From NCBI RefSeq assembly GCF_031432425.1, contig NZ_JAVKPH010000016.1, positions 32,668 through 96,667 of the forward strand: a stretch of 64,000 nucleotides of DNA, written 5' to 3'. Source of the DNA: Ruixingdingia sedimenti. GTDB lineage: Bacteria > Pseudomonadota > Alphaproteobacteria > Rhodobacterales > Rhodobacteraceae. Below, piece by piece: positions 16,512 through 26,601 of this stretch; position 1 is the stretch's first letter; every line of letters begins with the position of its first letter. The position numbers and the translations under genes are program-made. The notes below the pieces were generated by a model. It was not told where the DNA came from, made no database searches, and saw only the letters and a list, made by a program, of their open reading frames with translations.

Positions 16512-17855
16512 TTGACCAACAGCCAGCTGACGCCCGGCGTGGTGCCGGGGCGCTTGCCCGCCGCAGCCTATGCCGAAAACTTCGCGGATCACGAACCGCC
16601 GCTGGATGCGCACGAGGCGCATGTGGCTGCGGACCGCTGTTATTTCTGCCATGACGCGCCCTGCGTCACGGCCTGCCCCACGGGGATCGACATTCCGCTG
16701 TTCGTCCGCCAGATCGCCACCGGCACGGCCGAGGCGGCGGCGCGCACGATCTGGTCGGCGAACATCCTCGGCGGCATGTGCGCCCGCGTCTGCCCGACAG
16801 AGACGCTCTGCGAGGAAGCCTGCGTGCGCGAGGCGGCCGAGGGCAAGCCGGTGGAAATCGGCCGGCTGCAACGGTTCGCCACCGATACCGCGATGGCCCG
16901 CGGCGGCCATCCCTTCGCCCGCGCCCCGGTGACGGGGCGGCGCGTGGCGGTGGTGGGGGCGGGGCCGGCGGGGCTGGCCTGTGCGCACCGGCTGGCGATG
17001 AAGGGCCACGATGTCGTGATCTATGACGCGCGGCCCAAGCCCGGGGGCCTCAACGAATACGGGATCGCGACCTACAAGGCCACGGGCGGCTTCGCGCAGC
17101 GCGAGGTGGAATGGCTTTTGTCCATCGGCGGGATCGAGATCAGGAACGGCATGGTGCTGGGCCGCGACATCACGCTGGCCGGGTTGCAGGCCGAATACGA
17201 CGCGGTGTTCCTGGGCATGGGTCTTGCCGGGGTCAATGCGCTGGGCGCGCCGGGCGAGGACCGGGGCCATGTCGGCAATGCCGTCGATTTCATCGCGCGG
17301 CTGCGCCAGGCCGAAGACCGTTCCATCGTGCCGGTGGGCCGCGACGTGGTGGTGGTGGGCGGCGGCATGACGGCGGTGGACGCGGCGGTGCAGTCGAAAC
17401 TGCTGGGGGCGGAAAACGTCACCATCGTCTATCGCCGCGATCAGGCGCGGATGAGCGCATCGGGCCACGAACAGGATCACGCGACCAGCGCCGGGGTGCG
17501 CATCGTCACCAATGCCGCCCCCGTCGCCGTGCATGGCAACGGCGCGGTGGCCGAGGTCGAATTCGCCTATACCGAGGAAGGCCCCGATGGCCGCCTGCGC
17601 CCGACCGGGGAAACCTTCCGCCTCAAGGCCGACCAGTTGTTCAAGGCCATCGGCCAGCGGCTGGAAGGCGCGCCCGACGGGCTGGCGGTGCAGGGCGGCA
17701 AGATCGCCGTCACCGGCCCCGGCCGCACCGGCCTGCCCGGTGTCTGGGCCGGGGGCGACTGCGCCGCGGGGGGCGAGGACCTGACCGTGACCGCGGTGGC
17801 CGAGGGCCGCGACGCGGCCGAGGACATCCATCTGGCGCTGGCGGCACGGACATGA
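16512..17855 (+). CDS. preT: NAD-dependent dihydropyrimidine dehydrogenase subunit PreT
   Basis: A 447-residue flavoprotein resembling the N-terminal half of dihydropyrimidine dehydrogenase. It transfers electrons between NAD(P)H and PreA to reduce uracil/thymine. The N-terminus binds Fe-S (CYFCHDAPCVTACPTGID and MCARVCPTETLCEEACVRE), followed by an FAD site (VAVVGAGPAGLACAHRL) and an NAD(P) site (VVVVGGGMTAVDAAVQ). The start is a TTG at 16512, fixed by the GGGAGG Shine-Dalgarno at 16501-16506. A RutR-like operator lies just upstream. Its usual partner preA comes after an intervening DedA gene. Confidence 0.93.
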   Translation: MTNSQLTPGVVPGRLPAAAYAENFADHEPPLDAHEAHVAADRCYFCHDAPCVTACPTGIDIPLFVRQIATGTAEAAARTIWSANILGGMCARVCPTETLCEEACVREAAEGKPVEIGRLQRFATDTAMARGGHPFARAPVTGRRVAVVGAGPAGLACAHRLAMKGHDVVIYDARPKPGGLNEYGIATYKATGGFAQREVEWLLSIGGIEIRNGMVLGRDITLAGLQAEYDAVFLGMGLAGVNALGAPGEDRGHVGNAVDFIARLRQAEDRSIVPVGRDVVVVGGGMTAVDAAVQSKLLGAENVTIVYRRDQARMSASGHEQDHATSAGVRIVTNAAPVAVHGNGAVAEVEFAYTEEGPDGRLRPTGETFRLKADQLFKAIGQRLEGAPDGLAVQGGKIAVTGPGRTGLPGVWAGGDCAAGGEDLTVTAVAEGRDAAEDIHLALAART

Positions 17856-17939
17856 CCGCCCGGCGGCTTTCCGCAACACCCTCTTGCGTCCGCGGGGCGG
17901 GGGTGTCACTTGCTGCGCCCAAGCCAGCCCGGAGAGCCG

Positions 17940-18479
17940 ATGGACCAGATCCTGGACGCAATCGTCGCTTTCGTCAGCGCGCACAGGGCCTGGGCGGGCT
18001 ATCTCGCCTTCGTCTTCGCGCTGTGCGAGACGATCGCCTTCATCTCGATCCTCATCCCCTCGACCGCGATCCTGATCGGGGTGGGCGCGCTGGTGGCGAC
18101 CGGCGGGCTCGACTTCACGCCGATCTGGGTGGGCGGCGCGCTGGGGGCGCTGGCGGGGTCGAACCTGTCCTACTGGCTCGGCTGGCGCTATGGCGGGCGG
18201 CTGCTGGCGCTCCCGCCGCTGAACCGCTACCCGGAATTTGTCGACAGCGGCACCGCCGCCTTTGCCCGCTGGGGTGCGGTGACGGTGCTGATCGGGCATT
18301 TCTTCGGCCCGCTGCGGTCCGTCGTCTTTCTGATGTCGGGCATGGCGCGCATGCCGCTGTGGCAGTTCCAGGCGTTCAACCTGCTGGGCGCGGTGGCCTG
18401 GGCCTGGGCGATCCCGAAATCGGGCGAACTGGGCGGAAGCGCGCTCGGCCATATCTGGTCGCTGGTCTTCGGCGGCTGA
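17940..18479 (+). CDS. DedA family membrane protein
   Basis: A 179-residue inner-membrane protein with the DedA/SNARE-associated fold: hydrophobic segments around LAFVFALCETIAFISILIPST, the PSTAILIGVG re-entrant region, SYWLGWRYG, and the conserved F.GP.R motif (GHFFGPLRSVVFLMSGM). DedA proteins act as lipid scramblases/flippases. GGAGAG precedes the ATG at 17940. It sits between preT and preA, which is unusual; the spacing (84 and 82 bp) allows one transcript. A link to pyrimidine use is not established. Confidence 0.88.
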   Translation: MDQILDAIVAFVSAHRAWAGYLAFVFALCETIAFISILIPSTAILIGVGALVATGGLDFTPIWVGGALGALAGSNLSYWLGWRYGGRLLALPPLNRYPEFVDSGTAAFARWGAVTVLIGHFFGPLRSVVFLMSGMARMPLWQFQAFNLLGAVAWAWAIPKSGELGGSALGHIWSLVFGG

Positions 18480-18561
18480 ACGGTCCTTTCCATCTACCCA
18501 CGACAGACCCCGACGGCGCGGGCCCCCCGGCCCCGCCGGCCGGCGGCACATGGAGGTAACA

Positions 18562-19863
18562 ATGGCCAACCTGCAAACCGATTTCATCGGCATCCGTTCG
18601 CCCAACCCGTTCTGGCTGGCCTCCGCCCCGCCGACGGACAAGGAATACAACGTCCGCCGGGCCTATGAGGCCGGATGGGGCGGGGTGGTGTGGAAGACGC
18701 TGGGGGCAGAGGGCCCGCCGGTCGTCAACGTCAACGGCCCCCGCTATGGCGCGATCTGGGGCGCCGACCGCCGGGTGCTGGGGCTGAACAACATCGAGCT
18801 GATCACCGACCGCCCGCTGGAGGTGAACCTGCGCGAGATCAAGCAGGTCAAGCGCGACTGGCCCGACCGCGCGCTGGTCATCAGCCTGATGGTCCCCTGC
18901 GACGAGCAGAGCTGGCGCGACATCCTGGCCCGGATCGAGGATACCGGCGCCGACGGGGTGGAACTGAACTTCGGCTGCCCCCATGGCATGAGCGAGCGGG
19001 GCATGGGGTCCGCCGTCGGCCAGGTGCCGGAATATATCGAGATGGTCACGCGCTGGGTCAAACAGTACAGCCGCATGCCCTGCATCGTGAAGCTGACCCC
19101 CAACATCACCGACATCCGCAAGCCCGCCGAGGCCGCGAAACGCGGCGGTGCCGATGCGGTGAGCCTGATCAACACCATCAACTCGATCACCTCGGTCAAC
19201 CTCGACAGTTTCTGCCCGGAACCGATGATCGACGGCAAGGGCGCGCATGGCGGCTATTGCGGCCCGGCGGTCAAGCCCATCGCGCTGAACATGGTGGCGG
19301 AAATCGCCCGCAGCCCGGAAACCCGCGGCCTGCCGATTTCCGGCATCGGCGGCGTCACCACCTGGCGCGACGCGGCGGAGTTCATGGCGCTCGGCGCCGG
19401 GACGGTGCAGGTCTGCACCGCGGCGATGACCTATGGTTTCAAGGTCGTGCAGGAAATGATCTCGGGCCTGTCGCAGTACATGGACGAAAAGGGCTTCGCC
19501 TCCACCGCCGATCTGGTGGGCCGCGCGGTGCCGAACGTGACCGACTGGAACCAGCTGAACCTCAACTACGTCGCCAAGGCCCGCATCGACGAGGACGCCT
19601 GCATCAAATGCGGCCGCTGCTATGCCGCCTGCGAGGATACCAGCCACCAGGCCATCGTCATGCACCCCGGCCGCCGGTTCGAGGTGGACGAGGCCGAATG
19701 CGTGGCCTGCAACCTCTGCCTCAACGTCTGTCCGGTGGAAAACTGCATCAGCATGGTGGCGCTGCCCAAGGGCATGGTGGATCCGCGCACCGGTATTCCG
19801 GTCGGCGATTACGCCAACTGGACGACACATCCCAACAACCCGATGGCGCGCGCGGCCGAATAG
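18562..19863 (+). CDS. preA: NAD-dependent dihydropyrimidine dehydrogenase subunit PreA
   Basis: A 433-residue protein with an FMN-binding TIM barrel related to dihydroorotate dehydrogenase (residues ~1-310) and a C-terminal ferredoxin domain with two 4Fe-4S motifs (CIKCGRCYAACE and CVACNLCLNVCPVENC). The active-site region NFGCPHGMSERGMGSAVGQ is conserved. With PreT it reduces uracil to dihydrouracil. A GGAGGT Shine-Dalgarno fixes the start at 18562. A terminator-like hairpin follows at 19888-19916. Confidence 0.95.
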   Translation: MANLQTDFIGIRSPNPFWLASAPPTDKEYNVRRAYEAGWGGVVWKTLGAEGPPVVNVNGPRYGAIWGADRRVLGLNNIELITDRPLEVNLREIKQVKRDWPDRALVISLMVPCDEQSWRDILARIEDTGADGVELNFGCPHGMSERGMGSAVGQVPEYIEMVTRWVKQYSRMPCIVKLTPNITDIRKPAEAAKRGGADAVSLINTINSITSVNLDSFCPEPMIDGKGAHGGYCGPAVKPIALNMVAEIARSPETRGLPISGIGGVTTWRDAAEFMALGAGTVQVCTAAMTYGFKVVQEMISGLSQYMDEKGFASTADLVGRAVPNVTDWNQLNLNYVAKARIDEDACIKCGRCYAACEDTSHQAIVMHPGRRFEVDEAECVACNLCLNVCPVENCISMVALPKGMVDPRTGIPVGDYANWTTHPNNPMARAAE

Positions 19864-19887
19864 CGGCGCGCCATGTCCTCCCGACTG

Positions 19888-19916
19888 CGGGTCCCCGGTC
19901 CGGGGGCCCGTTTTTT
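19888..19916 (+). terminator. Intrinsic terminator after preA
   Basis: A GC-rich stem of about 11 bp (CGGGTCCCCGG with CCGGGGGCCCG, one mismatch, very short loop) is followed directly by TTTTTT. It sits 25 bp after the preA stop and would end the preT-dedA-preA transcript. Confidence 0.8.
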
Positions 19917-19977
19917 GTTGCGGCGGTTCCCTTGCCGGACGTACCGGCCTATATCGGCACGGACCCAGGAGACGCCG

Positions 19978-20964
19978 ATGCACCATTCCATCCTCGACCT
20001 CTCGCCCATCCCCGACGGCTTTACCGCCGCCGAGGCGCTGGCCAACACGCTCGACCTCGCCCGCCATGCCGAGGGCTGGGGCTATCACCGCTTCTGGCTG
20101 GCCGAACACCACAACATGCCCGGGATCGCCAGCGCCGCCACCGCGGTGGTGATCGGCCATGTCGCGGCGGGGACGACGCGGATCCGCGTGGGGGCGGGGG
20201 GGATCATGCTGCCCAACCACGCGCCGCTGGTGATCGCCGAACAGTTCGGCACGCTGGCGACGCTGTTCCCCGGGCGGATCGACCTCGGGCTCGGGCGCGC
20301 GCCGGGCACCGACATGGGCACCGCCCGCGCACTGCGCCGGCATATGGCGGCAGAGGATACCTTTCCGCAGGATGTGCTGGAACTCTTGACCTATTTCGGC
20401 CCCGAAGAGGTGCAGGGCCAGATCCGGGCCGTGCCGGGCACGGGCACGCAGGTGCCCGTCTGGATCCTGGGGTCGAGCCTTTACGGCGCGCAACTGGCCG
20501 CCTGGGCCGGGCTGCCCTATGCTTTCGCGTCGCATTTCGCGCCCCAGATGCTGGACGAGGCGGCAGAGGTGTACCGCCACCAGTTCCGCCCCTCGGTCTA
20601 TCTCGACCGGCCGCATTTCATGATGGCGATCGGGGTCTATGCCGCGGATACGGATGCCGAGGGCGAATACCTCAAATCCTCGATGATGCAGCAGTTCGCC
20701 GCGCTGCGCATGGGCACGCCCGGCAAGCTGCCGCGCCCGGTGCATGACGTGGAACAGCGCCTGCCGCGGGCGGTGCTGGCGGGCGTGAACCAGGCGCTGG
20801 CCTGTTCGGTGGCGGGCAGCCGCGACACCGTGCGCGCCGGCATCGCCCGGTTGGTCGAGCGCCTGAAACCCGACGAGGTGATGCTGGCCGGCCAGATCCA
20901 CGACCATGCCGCGCGCCTGCGGTCCTTCGAGATCGCGGCGGGGGTGATGGAGGATCTGGCGTAG
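19978..20964 (+). CDS. LLM-class flavin-dependent oxidoreductase
   Basis: A 328-residue protein of the luciferase-like monooxygenase superfamily (MsnO8/YhbW-like group). It shows ARHAEGWGYHRFWLAEHHNMPGIASAA, the family block VGAGGIMLPNHAPLVIAEQFGTLATLFPGRIDLGLGRAPGTD, and WILGSSLYGAQLAAWAGLPYAFASHFAP. Such enzymes use FMNH2 from a separate reductase. AGGAG sits before the ATG at 19978. It follows the preA terminator and precedes the convergent regulator gene, so it may have its own promoter. The substrate is unknown. Confidence 0.88.
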   Translation: MHHSILDLSPIPDGFTAAEALANTLDLARHAEGWGYHRFWLAEHHNMPGIASAATAVVIGHVAAGTTRIRVGAGGIMLPNHAPLVIAEQFGTLATLFPGRIDLGLGRAPGTDMGTARALRRHMAAEDTFPQDVLELLTYFGPEEVQGQIRAVPGTGTQVPVWILGSSLYGAQLAAWAGLPYAFASHFAPQMLDEAAEVYRHQFRPSVYLDRPHFMMAIGVYAADTDAEGEYLKSSMMQQFAALRMGTPGKLPRPVHDVEQRLPRAVLAGVNQALACSVAGSRDTVRAGIARLVERLKPDEVMLAGQIHDHAARLRSFEIAAGVMEDLA

Positions 20965-21062
20965 CCCGCGCAGGGCCAAGCGCAGGACGAACAGACAAAC
21001 GGGGGCAAGGCGAATCCGCATCCCCCGACCCTGCGCCGGGCCGGGTTAACGCCCGCCTGATT

Positions 21063-21671
21063 TCACACCGCCAGCATCCGCGTGAACAGCCGTTCCAGAT
21101 GGCGTTCGGCCTCGGGGTAGGGGTCGGGTTCGGCTGGGCCCAGGACACCGCGCACCTGCACGTCGAAATCGGCGTAATGCTGCGTCAGCGCCCAGATGGA
21201 AAAGATCAGATGCTTGGGGTGCACATCGGCCAGCCGCCCCGCCGCGATCCAGCCGCGGATCACCGCCGCCTTCGTCTCGACCAGCGCCGCCAGATCGCCG
21301 GTGATCGCCGCCCCCATCCGCGGCGCGCCCTGAAGCACCTCGTTCGCGAACAGCCGGCTTTCGCGCGGCATGTCGCGGCTCATCTGCAGCTTGCGGCGCA
21401 CATAGGTCAGGATTTCGGCCAGCGGTTCGCCTTCGGGGTCCATCTCGCGCAGGGGCTGCAGCCAGATGTCCAGCAGGTCGCCCAACAGCGCGGCATGGAT
21501 CGCCTCTTTCGAGGGGAAATAATACAGCAGGTTGGGCTTCGACAGCCCCGCCACCTCTGCGATCTGATCGAGCGTCGCCCCCCGGAACCCCTGCGCCGAA
21601 AAGACCTCGAGCGCGGCTTCGAGGATCGTTTCCCGGTTCCGCCGCTGAATGCGCGTGCGCGGTCGTGTCAT
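21063..21671 (-). CDS. rutR: TetR-family regulator, RutR-like (pyrimidine utilisation)
   Basis: A 202-residue repressor with an N-terminal helix-turn-helix (ILEAALEVFSAQGFRGATLDQIAEVAGLSKPNLLYYFPSKEAI) and a C-terminal ligand domain like that of E. coli RutR, which binds uracil/thymine. RutR-type proteins recognise TTGACCANNTGGTCAA; three similar sites occur in this region, one in the intergenic space between this gene and the divergent aminotransferase. It probably derepresses reductive pyrimidine catabolism when pyrimidines are present. Symbol by similarity; the ligand is not proven. Confidence 0.8.
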   Translation of the reverse strand: MTRPRTRIQRRNRETILEAALEVFSAQGFRGATLDQIAEVAGLSKPNLLYYFPSKEAIHAALLGDLLDIWLQPLREMDPEGEPLAEILTYVRRKLQMSRDMPRESRLFANEVLQGAPRMGAAITGDLAALVETKAAVIRGWIAAGRLADVHPKHLIFSIWALTQHYADFDVQVRGVLGPAEPDPYPEAERHLERLFTRMLAV

Positions 21672-21803
21672 GCCTGCCGTCTCCTGCCTTTCCGCAGTTC
21701 CTGCCGATGCCGCGCGCCCTGCGCGGGGCCGCTTGCCAAGCGGCCCGGACGGGTGCCGGGATCGCCGACGACCTTGACTGTCCGGGACGCTCTGCTAGCC
21801 TCG

Positions 21804-21819
21804 CTGACCAGACGGTAAA
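21804..21819. promoter_or_regulatory. Putative RutR-like operator between the regulator and the aminotransferase
   Basis: CTGACCAGACGGTAAA lies 55 bp before the aminotransferase ATG. A possible -35 TTGACT (21775) and -10-like TAGCCT (21796) sit just upstream, so a bound repressor would cover the start of transcription. It shares TGACCA-NN-CGGT with the site at 23699. Confidence 0.55.
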
Positions 21820-21874
21820 ATTCTTCACCGCCCCTGTCAAAGGCGCATCGCAGGGGCAGAACGGGGGGTCTCCC

Positions 21875-23200
<1,326 letters not shown>

Positions 23201-23214
23201 GGAAAGGCCCACCC

Positions 23215-23499
23215 ATGCGCCCCGCCTGCACCGCGACGCAACTGATCGACGACGATCAGGTCCGCGTCACCCGTTTCGATTTTCCGCCCGGCGCCGAAAC
23301 CGGCTGGCACCGGCACGGGCATGATTATGTCATCACCGCGCTGACGGATTGCCCGATGCTGCTGGAAGAACCCGGCGGCGCCAGCCGCAAGGTGCTGATC
23401 CCCGCCGGCACCGTCTATCGCCGGGCCGAGGGGGTGGAACATAACGTCATCAACGACGGCGACGCGGTGATGAGCTTCGTGGAACTGGAATTGAAGTAG
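23215..23499 (+). CDS. Small cupin-domain protein
   Basis: A 94-residue single-domain cupin, with metal-binding histidines in GAETGWHRHGHDYVITAL and a late His in AEGVEHNVINDG. GAGGAAAGG precedes the ATG and only 14 bp separate it from the aminotransferase stop, so it is in the same operon. Stand-alone cupins of this size can be sensors or small enzymes. A role in handling a semialdehyde or amino acid of this pathway is possible but unproven. Confidence 0.8.
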   Translation: MRPACTATQLIDDDQVRVTRFDFPPGAETGWHRHGHDYVITALTDCPMLLEEPGGASRKVLIPAGTVYRRAEGVEHNVINDGDAVMSFVELELK

Positions 23500-23510
23500 G
23501 GCTGCGGCCC

Positions 23511-23563
23511 CTTCACTTTCTGTCCCTAAATATCCCACGGGGGTGCGGGGGTGTGAAACCCCC
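23511..23563 (-). repeat. Dispersed intergenic element, locus 3 (53-bp copy)
   Basis: It reads CTTCACTTTCTGTCC then TAAATATCCC, continuing into a C/G-rich hairpin-like tail. The whole 53 bp is the reverse complement of 37348-37400 with a single mismatch. It lies 11 bp after the cupin stop. Confidence 0.8.
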
Positions 23564-23698
23564 GCTCCTGCGCCATCCACCGGGCACTGCCTGCAAGGTC
23601 TTTCCCCCCGCAACCATTTCCCCCGCCGAAAGAACGGGCAACCGTCCCCTGCCGCCGCGAAAGCTGTTGACCGGATGGCGCGGGTATGGTCGCCTTCC

Positions 23699-23714
23699 TT
23701 GACCATCCGGTCAG
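23699..23714. promoter_or_regulatory. Putative RutR-like operator upstream of the ureidopropionase gene
   Basis: TTGACCATCCGGTCAG differs from the E. coli RutR consensus TTGACCANNTGGTCAA at only two positions. It lies 81 bp before the ATG at 23796. Another TTGACC occurs at 23667. The rest of the 23564-23795 interval shows no gene. Confidence 0.6.
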
Positions 23715-23795
23715 AAAAGACCGGCCACGAAAGATTCGGGCCACGAAAGAGTCGAGGGCAGGGGCGCAAGACCCCGCCCCGCAGGGAGAAAAAGG

Positions 23796-25046
23796 ATGCC
23801 GGCACCGGGCGAGAACCTGCGGATCGATTCCGCGCGGCTGTGGGACAGCCTGATGGAGATGGCGAAGGCCGGCCCCGGGGTCGCGGGCGGCAACAACCGC
23901 CAGACGCTGACCGATGCCGATGCCGAGGGGCGCGCGCTGTTCCGGGACTGGTGTCAGGCCGCGGGCTGCACCATGGGCGTCGATACGATGGGCAACATGT
24001 TCGCCACCCGCCCCGGCACCGACCCCGACGCGCTGCCGGTCTATATCGGCAGCCATCTGGACACCCAGCCCACGGGCGGCAAGTTCGACGGGGTTCTGGG
24101 CGTGCTGGCGGGGCTGGAGGTCATCCGTTCGATGAACGACCTCGGCATCCGCACGCGGCACCCCGTGGTCGTCACCAACTGGACGAACGAGGAGGGCGCG
24201 CGGTTCGCGCCCGCCATGCTCGCCTCGGGCGTCTTCGCGGGGGTGCATACGCAGGACTATGCCTATGCCCGCACCGATCTCGACGGCAAGCGGTTCGGGG
24301 ATGAATTGGCGCGCATCGGCTGGGTCGGCGACGAAACCGTGGGTGCCCGCAGGATGCATGCGATGTTCGAGCTGCACATCGAACAGGGCCCGATCCTCGA
24401 GGCAGAGGGCCGCGACATCGGCGTCGTCACCCATGGGCAGGGCCTCTGGTGGCTGGAAATCACCCTCACGGGCAAGGACGCGCATACCGGCTCGACGCCG
24501 ATGAAGATGCGGGTGAACGCGGGCCTCGGCATGGCGCGGATCACCGAACGGGTGCACCAGATCGCCATGAGCCACCAGCCCGACGCCGTGGGCGCGGTGG
24601 GGCAGGTCAACGTGTTCCCGAACAGCCGCAACGTGATCCCCGGCAAGGTGGTGTTCACGGTCGACATCCGCTCGCCCGATCAGGCCAAGCTCGATGCGAT
24701 GCGGGCAGAGGTGGAACGGGCGGCCCATGCGGTGGCGGCCGAACTGGGCCTCGGCTGCGAAATCGAGGCGGTGGGGCATTTCGATCCCGTCACCTTCGAC
24801 CCCGGTCTGGTCACGGTGGTGCGGGCGGCGGCGGAACGGTTGGGGTTCAGCCATATGGACATCGTGTCGGGCGCGGGCCACGACGCCTGCTGGATCAACC
24901 GCGTCGCCCCCACGGTGATGATCATGTGCCCCTGCAAGGACGGGCTGAGCCATAACGAGGCAGAGGATATCCTGCCCCAATGGGCGGCGGCGGGGACGGA
25001 TGTGCTGTTCCACGCGGTGCTGGAAACGGCGCAGGTGGTATCCTGA
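23796..25046 (+). CDS. Zn-dependent M20-family amidohydrolase, beta-ureidopropionase / N-carbamoyl amino acid hydrolase type
   Basis: A 416-residue enzyme of the AllC/HyuC/AmaB family. The metal-binding blocks are IGSHLDTQPTGGKFDGVLG, TNWTNEEGARFAPAM and ELHIEQGPILE, with a late SGAGHDACW. In this locus it probably hydrolyses N-carbamoyl-beta-alanine to beta-alanine, CO2 and ammonia, step 3 of reductive pyrimidine degradation. The same family includes allantoate amidohydrolase, which is missing from the urate cluster further along, so that role cannot be excluded. It is preceded by a RutR-like operator, and hydA follows 100 bp later. Confidence 0.87.
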   Translation: MPAPGENLRIDSARLWDSLMEMAKAGPGVAGGNNRQTLTDADAEGRALFRDWCQAAGCTMGVDTMGNMFATRPGTDPDALPVYIGSHLDTQPTGGKFDGVLGVLAGLEVIRSMNDLGIRTRHPVVVTNWTNEEGARFAPAMLASGVFAGVHTQDYAYARTDLDGKRFGDELARIGWVGDETVGARRMHAMFELHIEQGPILEAEGRDIGVVTHGQGLWWLEITLTGKDAHTGSTPMKMRVNAGLGMARITERVHQIAMSHQPDAVGAVGQVNVFPNSRNVIPGKVVFTVDIRSPDQAKLDAMRAEVERAAHAVAAELGLGCEIEAVGHFDPVTFDPGLVTVVRAAAERLGFSHMDIVSGAGHDACWINRVAPTVMIMCPCKDGLSHNEAEDILPQWAAAGTDVLFHAVLETAQVVS

Positions 25047-25080
25047 CCCCGGCCCCGGGGGGCTGTCTGCCCCCCGGACC

Positions 25081-25114
25081 CCCCGAGGATATTTTCGGAC
25101 AGAAAATGAAGGGC
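25081..25114 (+). repeat. Dispersed intergenic element, locus 4
   Basis: CCCCGAGGATATTTTCGGAC followed by AGAAAATGAAG. It is preceded by a GC-rich inverted region (25051-25080). Within it ATTTTC and GAAAAT can pair across a 5-nt loop. It lies inside the hyuC-type/hydA intergenic space, 33 bp before the hydA start. Confidence 0.7.
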
Positions 25115-25146
25115 GCGGGCCCGGCTGATGCAGTGGAGGAAGGGCA

Positions 25147-26601
25147 ATGAGCACGATCATCCGCAACGGCACCATCGTCACGCATGACCTGACCTGTAAG
25201 GCGGATGTGCGCATCGAGGGCGGGCGCATCGCCGGGATCGGGCAGGGCTTGGCCGGTGGCGGGACGGAACTGGATGCGACCGGCTGTTACATCATGCCGG
25301 GCGGCATCGACCCGCATACGCATCTGGAAATGCCCTTCATGGGCACCTATTCGGCCGACGATTTCGACAGCGGCACCCGGGCGGCGCTGGCGGGCGGGAC
25401 GACGATGGTGATCGACTTCGCGCTGCCCGCGCCCGGTCAGGGGCTGCTGGACGCGCTGGCGATGTGGCACAACAAGTCGACGCGGGCGAACTGCGATTAT
25501 TCCTACCACATGGCGGTGACATGGTGGGGCGAACAGGTGTTCGACGAGATGCAGGCGGTGGTGGACAGGGGCATCACCAGCTTCAAGCATTTCATGGCCT
25601 ACAAGGGCAGCCTGATGGTGAACGATGACGAGATGTTCGCCAGTTTCCGCCGCCTGTCCGGCCTTGGCGGCGTCGCCATGGTGCATGCCGAAAACGGCGA
25701 TCTGGTGGCCGAGGTTTCCGCCCGGCTGCTGCGCGAGGGAAACACCGGCCCCGAGGCGCACGCCTATTCCCGCCCGCCCGAGGTGGAGGGCGAGGCCACG
25801 AACCGCGCCATCATGATCGCGGGCATGGCCGGCGTGCCGCTTTATGTCGTGCATACCTCTTGCGAACAGGCGCATGAGGCGATCCGGCGCGCGCGGCAGG
25901 CGGGGCAAAGGGTCTGGGGCGAGCCGCTGATCCAGCACCTGACGCTGGACGACAGCGAATACCTCAACCCCGACTGGGACCATGCCGCCCGCCGCGTGAT
26001 GTCGCCGCCCTTCCGCGACCGGCGCCATCAGGACAGCCTTTGGGCCGGGCTGTCGGCGGGCAGCCTGTCGGTGGTGGCGACCGACCATTGCGCCTTCACC
26101 ACCGCGCAAAAGCGGGTGGGCCTTGGGGATTTCACCAGGATCCCCAACGGCACCGGCGGGCTGGAGGATCGGCTGCCCATGCTCTGGACCCATGGGGTGC
26201 GGACGGGGCGGCTGACGATGAACGAATTCGTCGCCGTGACCTCGACCAATGTCGCCAAGATCTTCGGCATGTATCCCCGCAAGGGGGCGGTGGCCGTGGG
26301 GGCGGATGCCGATCTGGTGGTGTGGGATCCCGAAAAGCGCAAGGTGATCAGTGCGGGGGCGCAGCAATCGGCCATCGACTACAACGTGTTCGAGGGGCAG
26401 GAGGTGATCGGCCTGCCGCGCTTTACCCTGTCGCGCGGCAAGGTGGTGGTGCATGACGGCGAGATGCGGACCGAGGAAGGCCACGGCCGGTTCGTCGCGC
26501 GCGAGGCGAACCAGCCGGTGAACCGGGCGCTTTCCACCTGGCGCGCGCTGACCGCGCCGCGGCCGGTGGCGCGGGCGGGCATTCCGGCGACGGGGGTCTA
26601 G
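25147..26601 (+). CDS. hydA: Dihydropyrimidinase
   Basis: A 484-residue metal-dependent cyclic amidohydrolase opening dihydrouracil/dihydrothymine to N-carbamoyl-beta-amino acids. Metal ligands are visible in GGIDPHTHLEMPF (HxH, ~residue 57), the carboxylated Lys region SFKHFMAYKGS, HAENGD, VVHTSCEQAHEA, and the catalytic Asp region ATDHCAFTTAQKRVG. Length is typical. GGAGGAAG precedes the ATG. It sits between the ureidopropionase-type gene and a DapA-like gene (adjacent, no gap), consistent with one catabolic transcript. Confidence 0.95.
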   Translation: MSTIIRNGTIVTHDLTCKADVRIEGGRIAGIGQGLAGGGTELDATGCYIMPGGIDPHTHLEMPFMGTYSADDFDSGTRAALAGGTTMVIDFALPAPGQGLLDALAMWHNKSTRANCDYSYHMAVTWWGEQVFDEMQAVVDRGITSFKHFMAYKGSLMVNDDEMFASFRRLSGLGGVAMVHAENGDLVAEVSARLLREGNTGPEAHAYSRPPEVEGEATNRAIMIAGMAGVPLYVVHTSCEQAHEAIRRARQAGQRVWGEPLIQHLTLDDSEYLNPDWDHAARRVMSPPFRDRRHQDSLWAGLSAGSLSVVATDHCAFTTAQKRVGLGDFTRIPNGTGGLEDRLPMLWTHGVRTGRLTMNEFVAVTSTNVAKIFGMYPRKGAVAVGADADLVVWDPEKRKVISAGAQQSAIDYNVFEGQEVIGLPRFTLSRGKVVVHDGEMRTEEGHGRFVAREANQPVNRALSTWRALTAPRPVARAGIPATGV

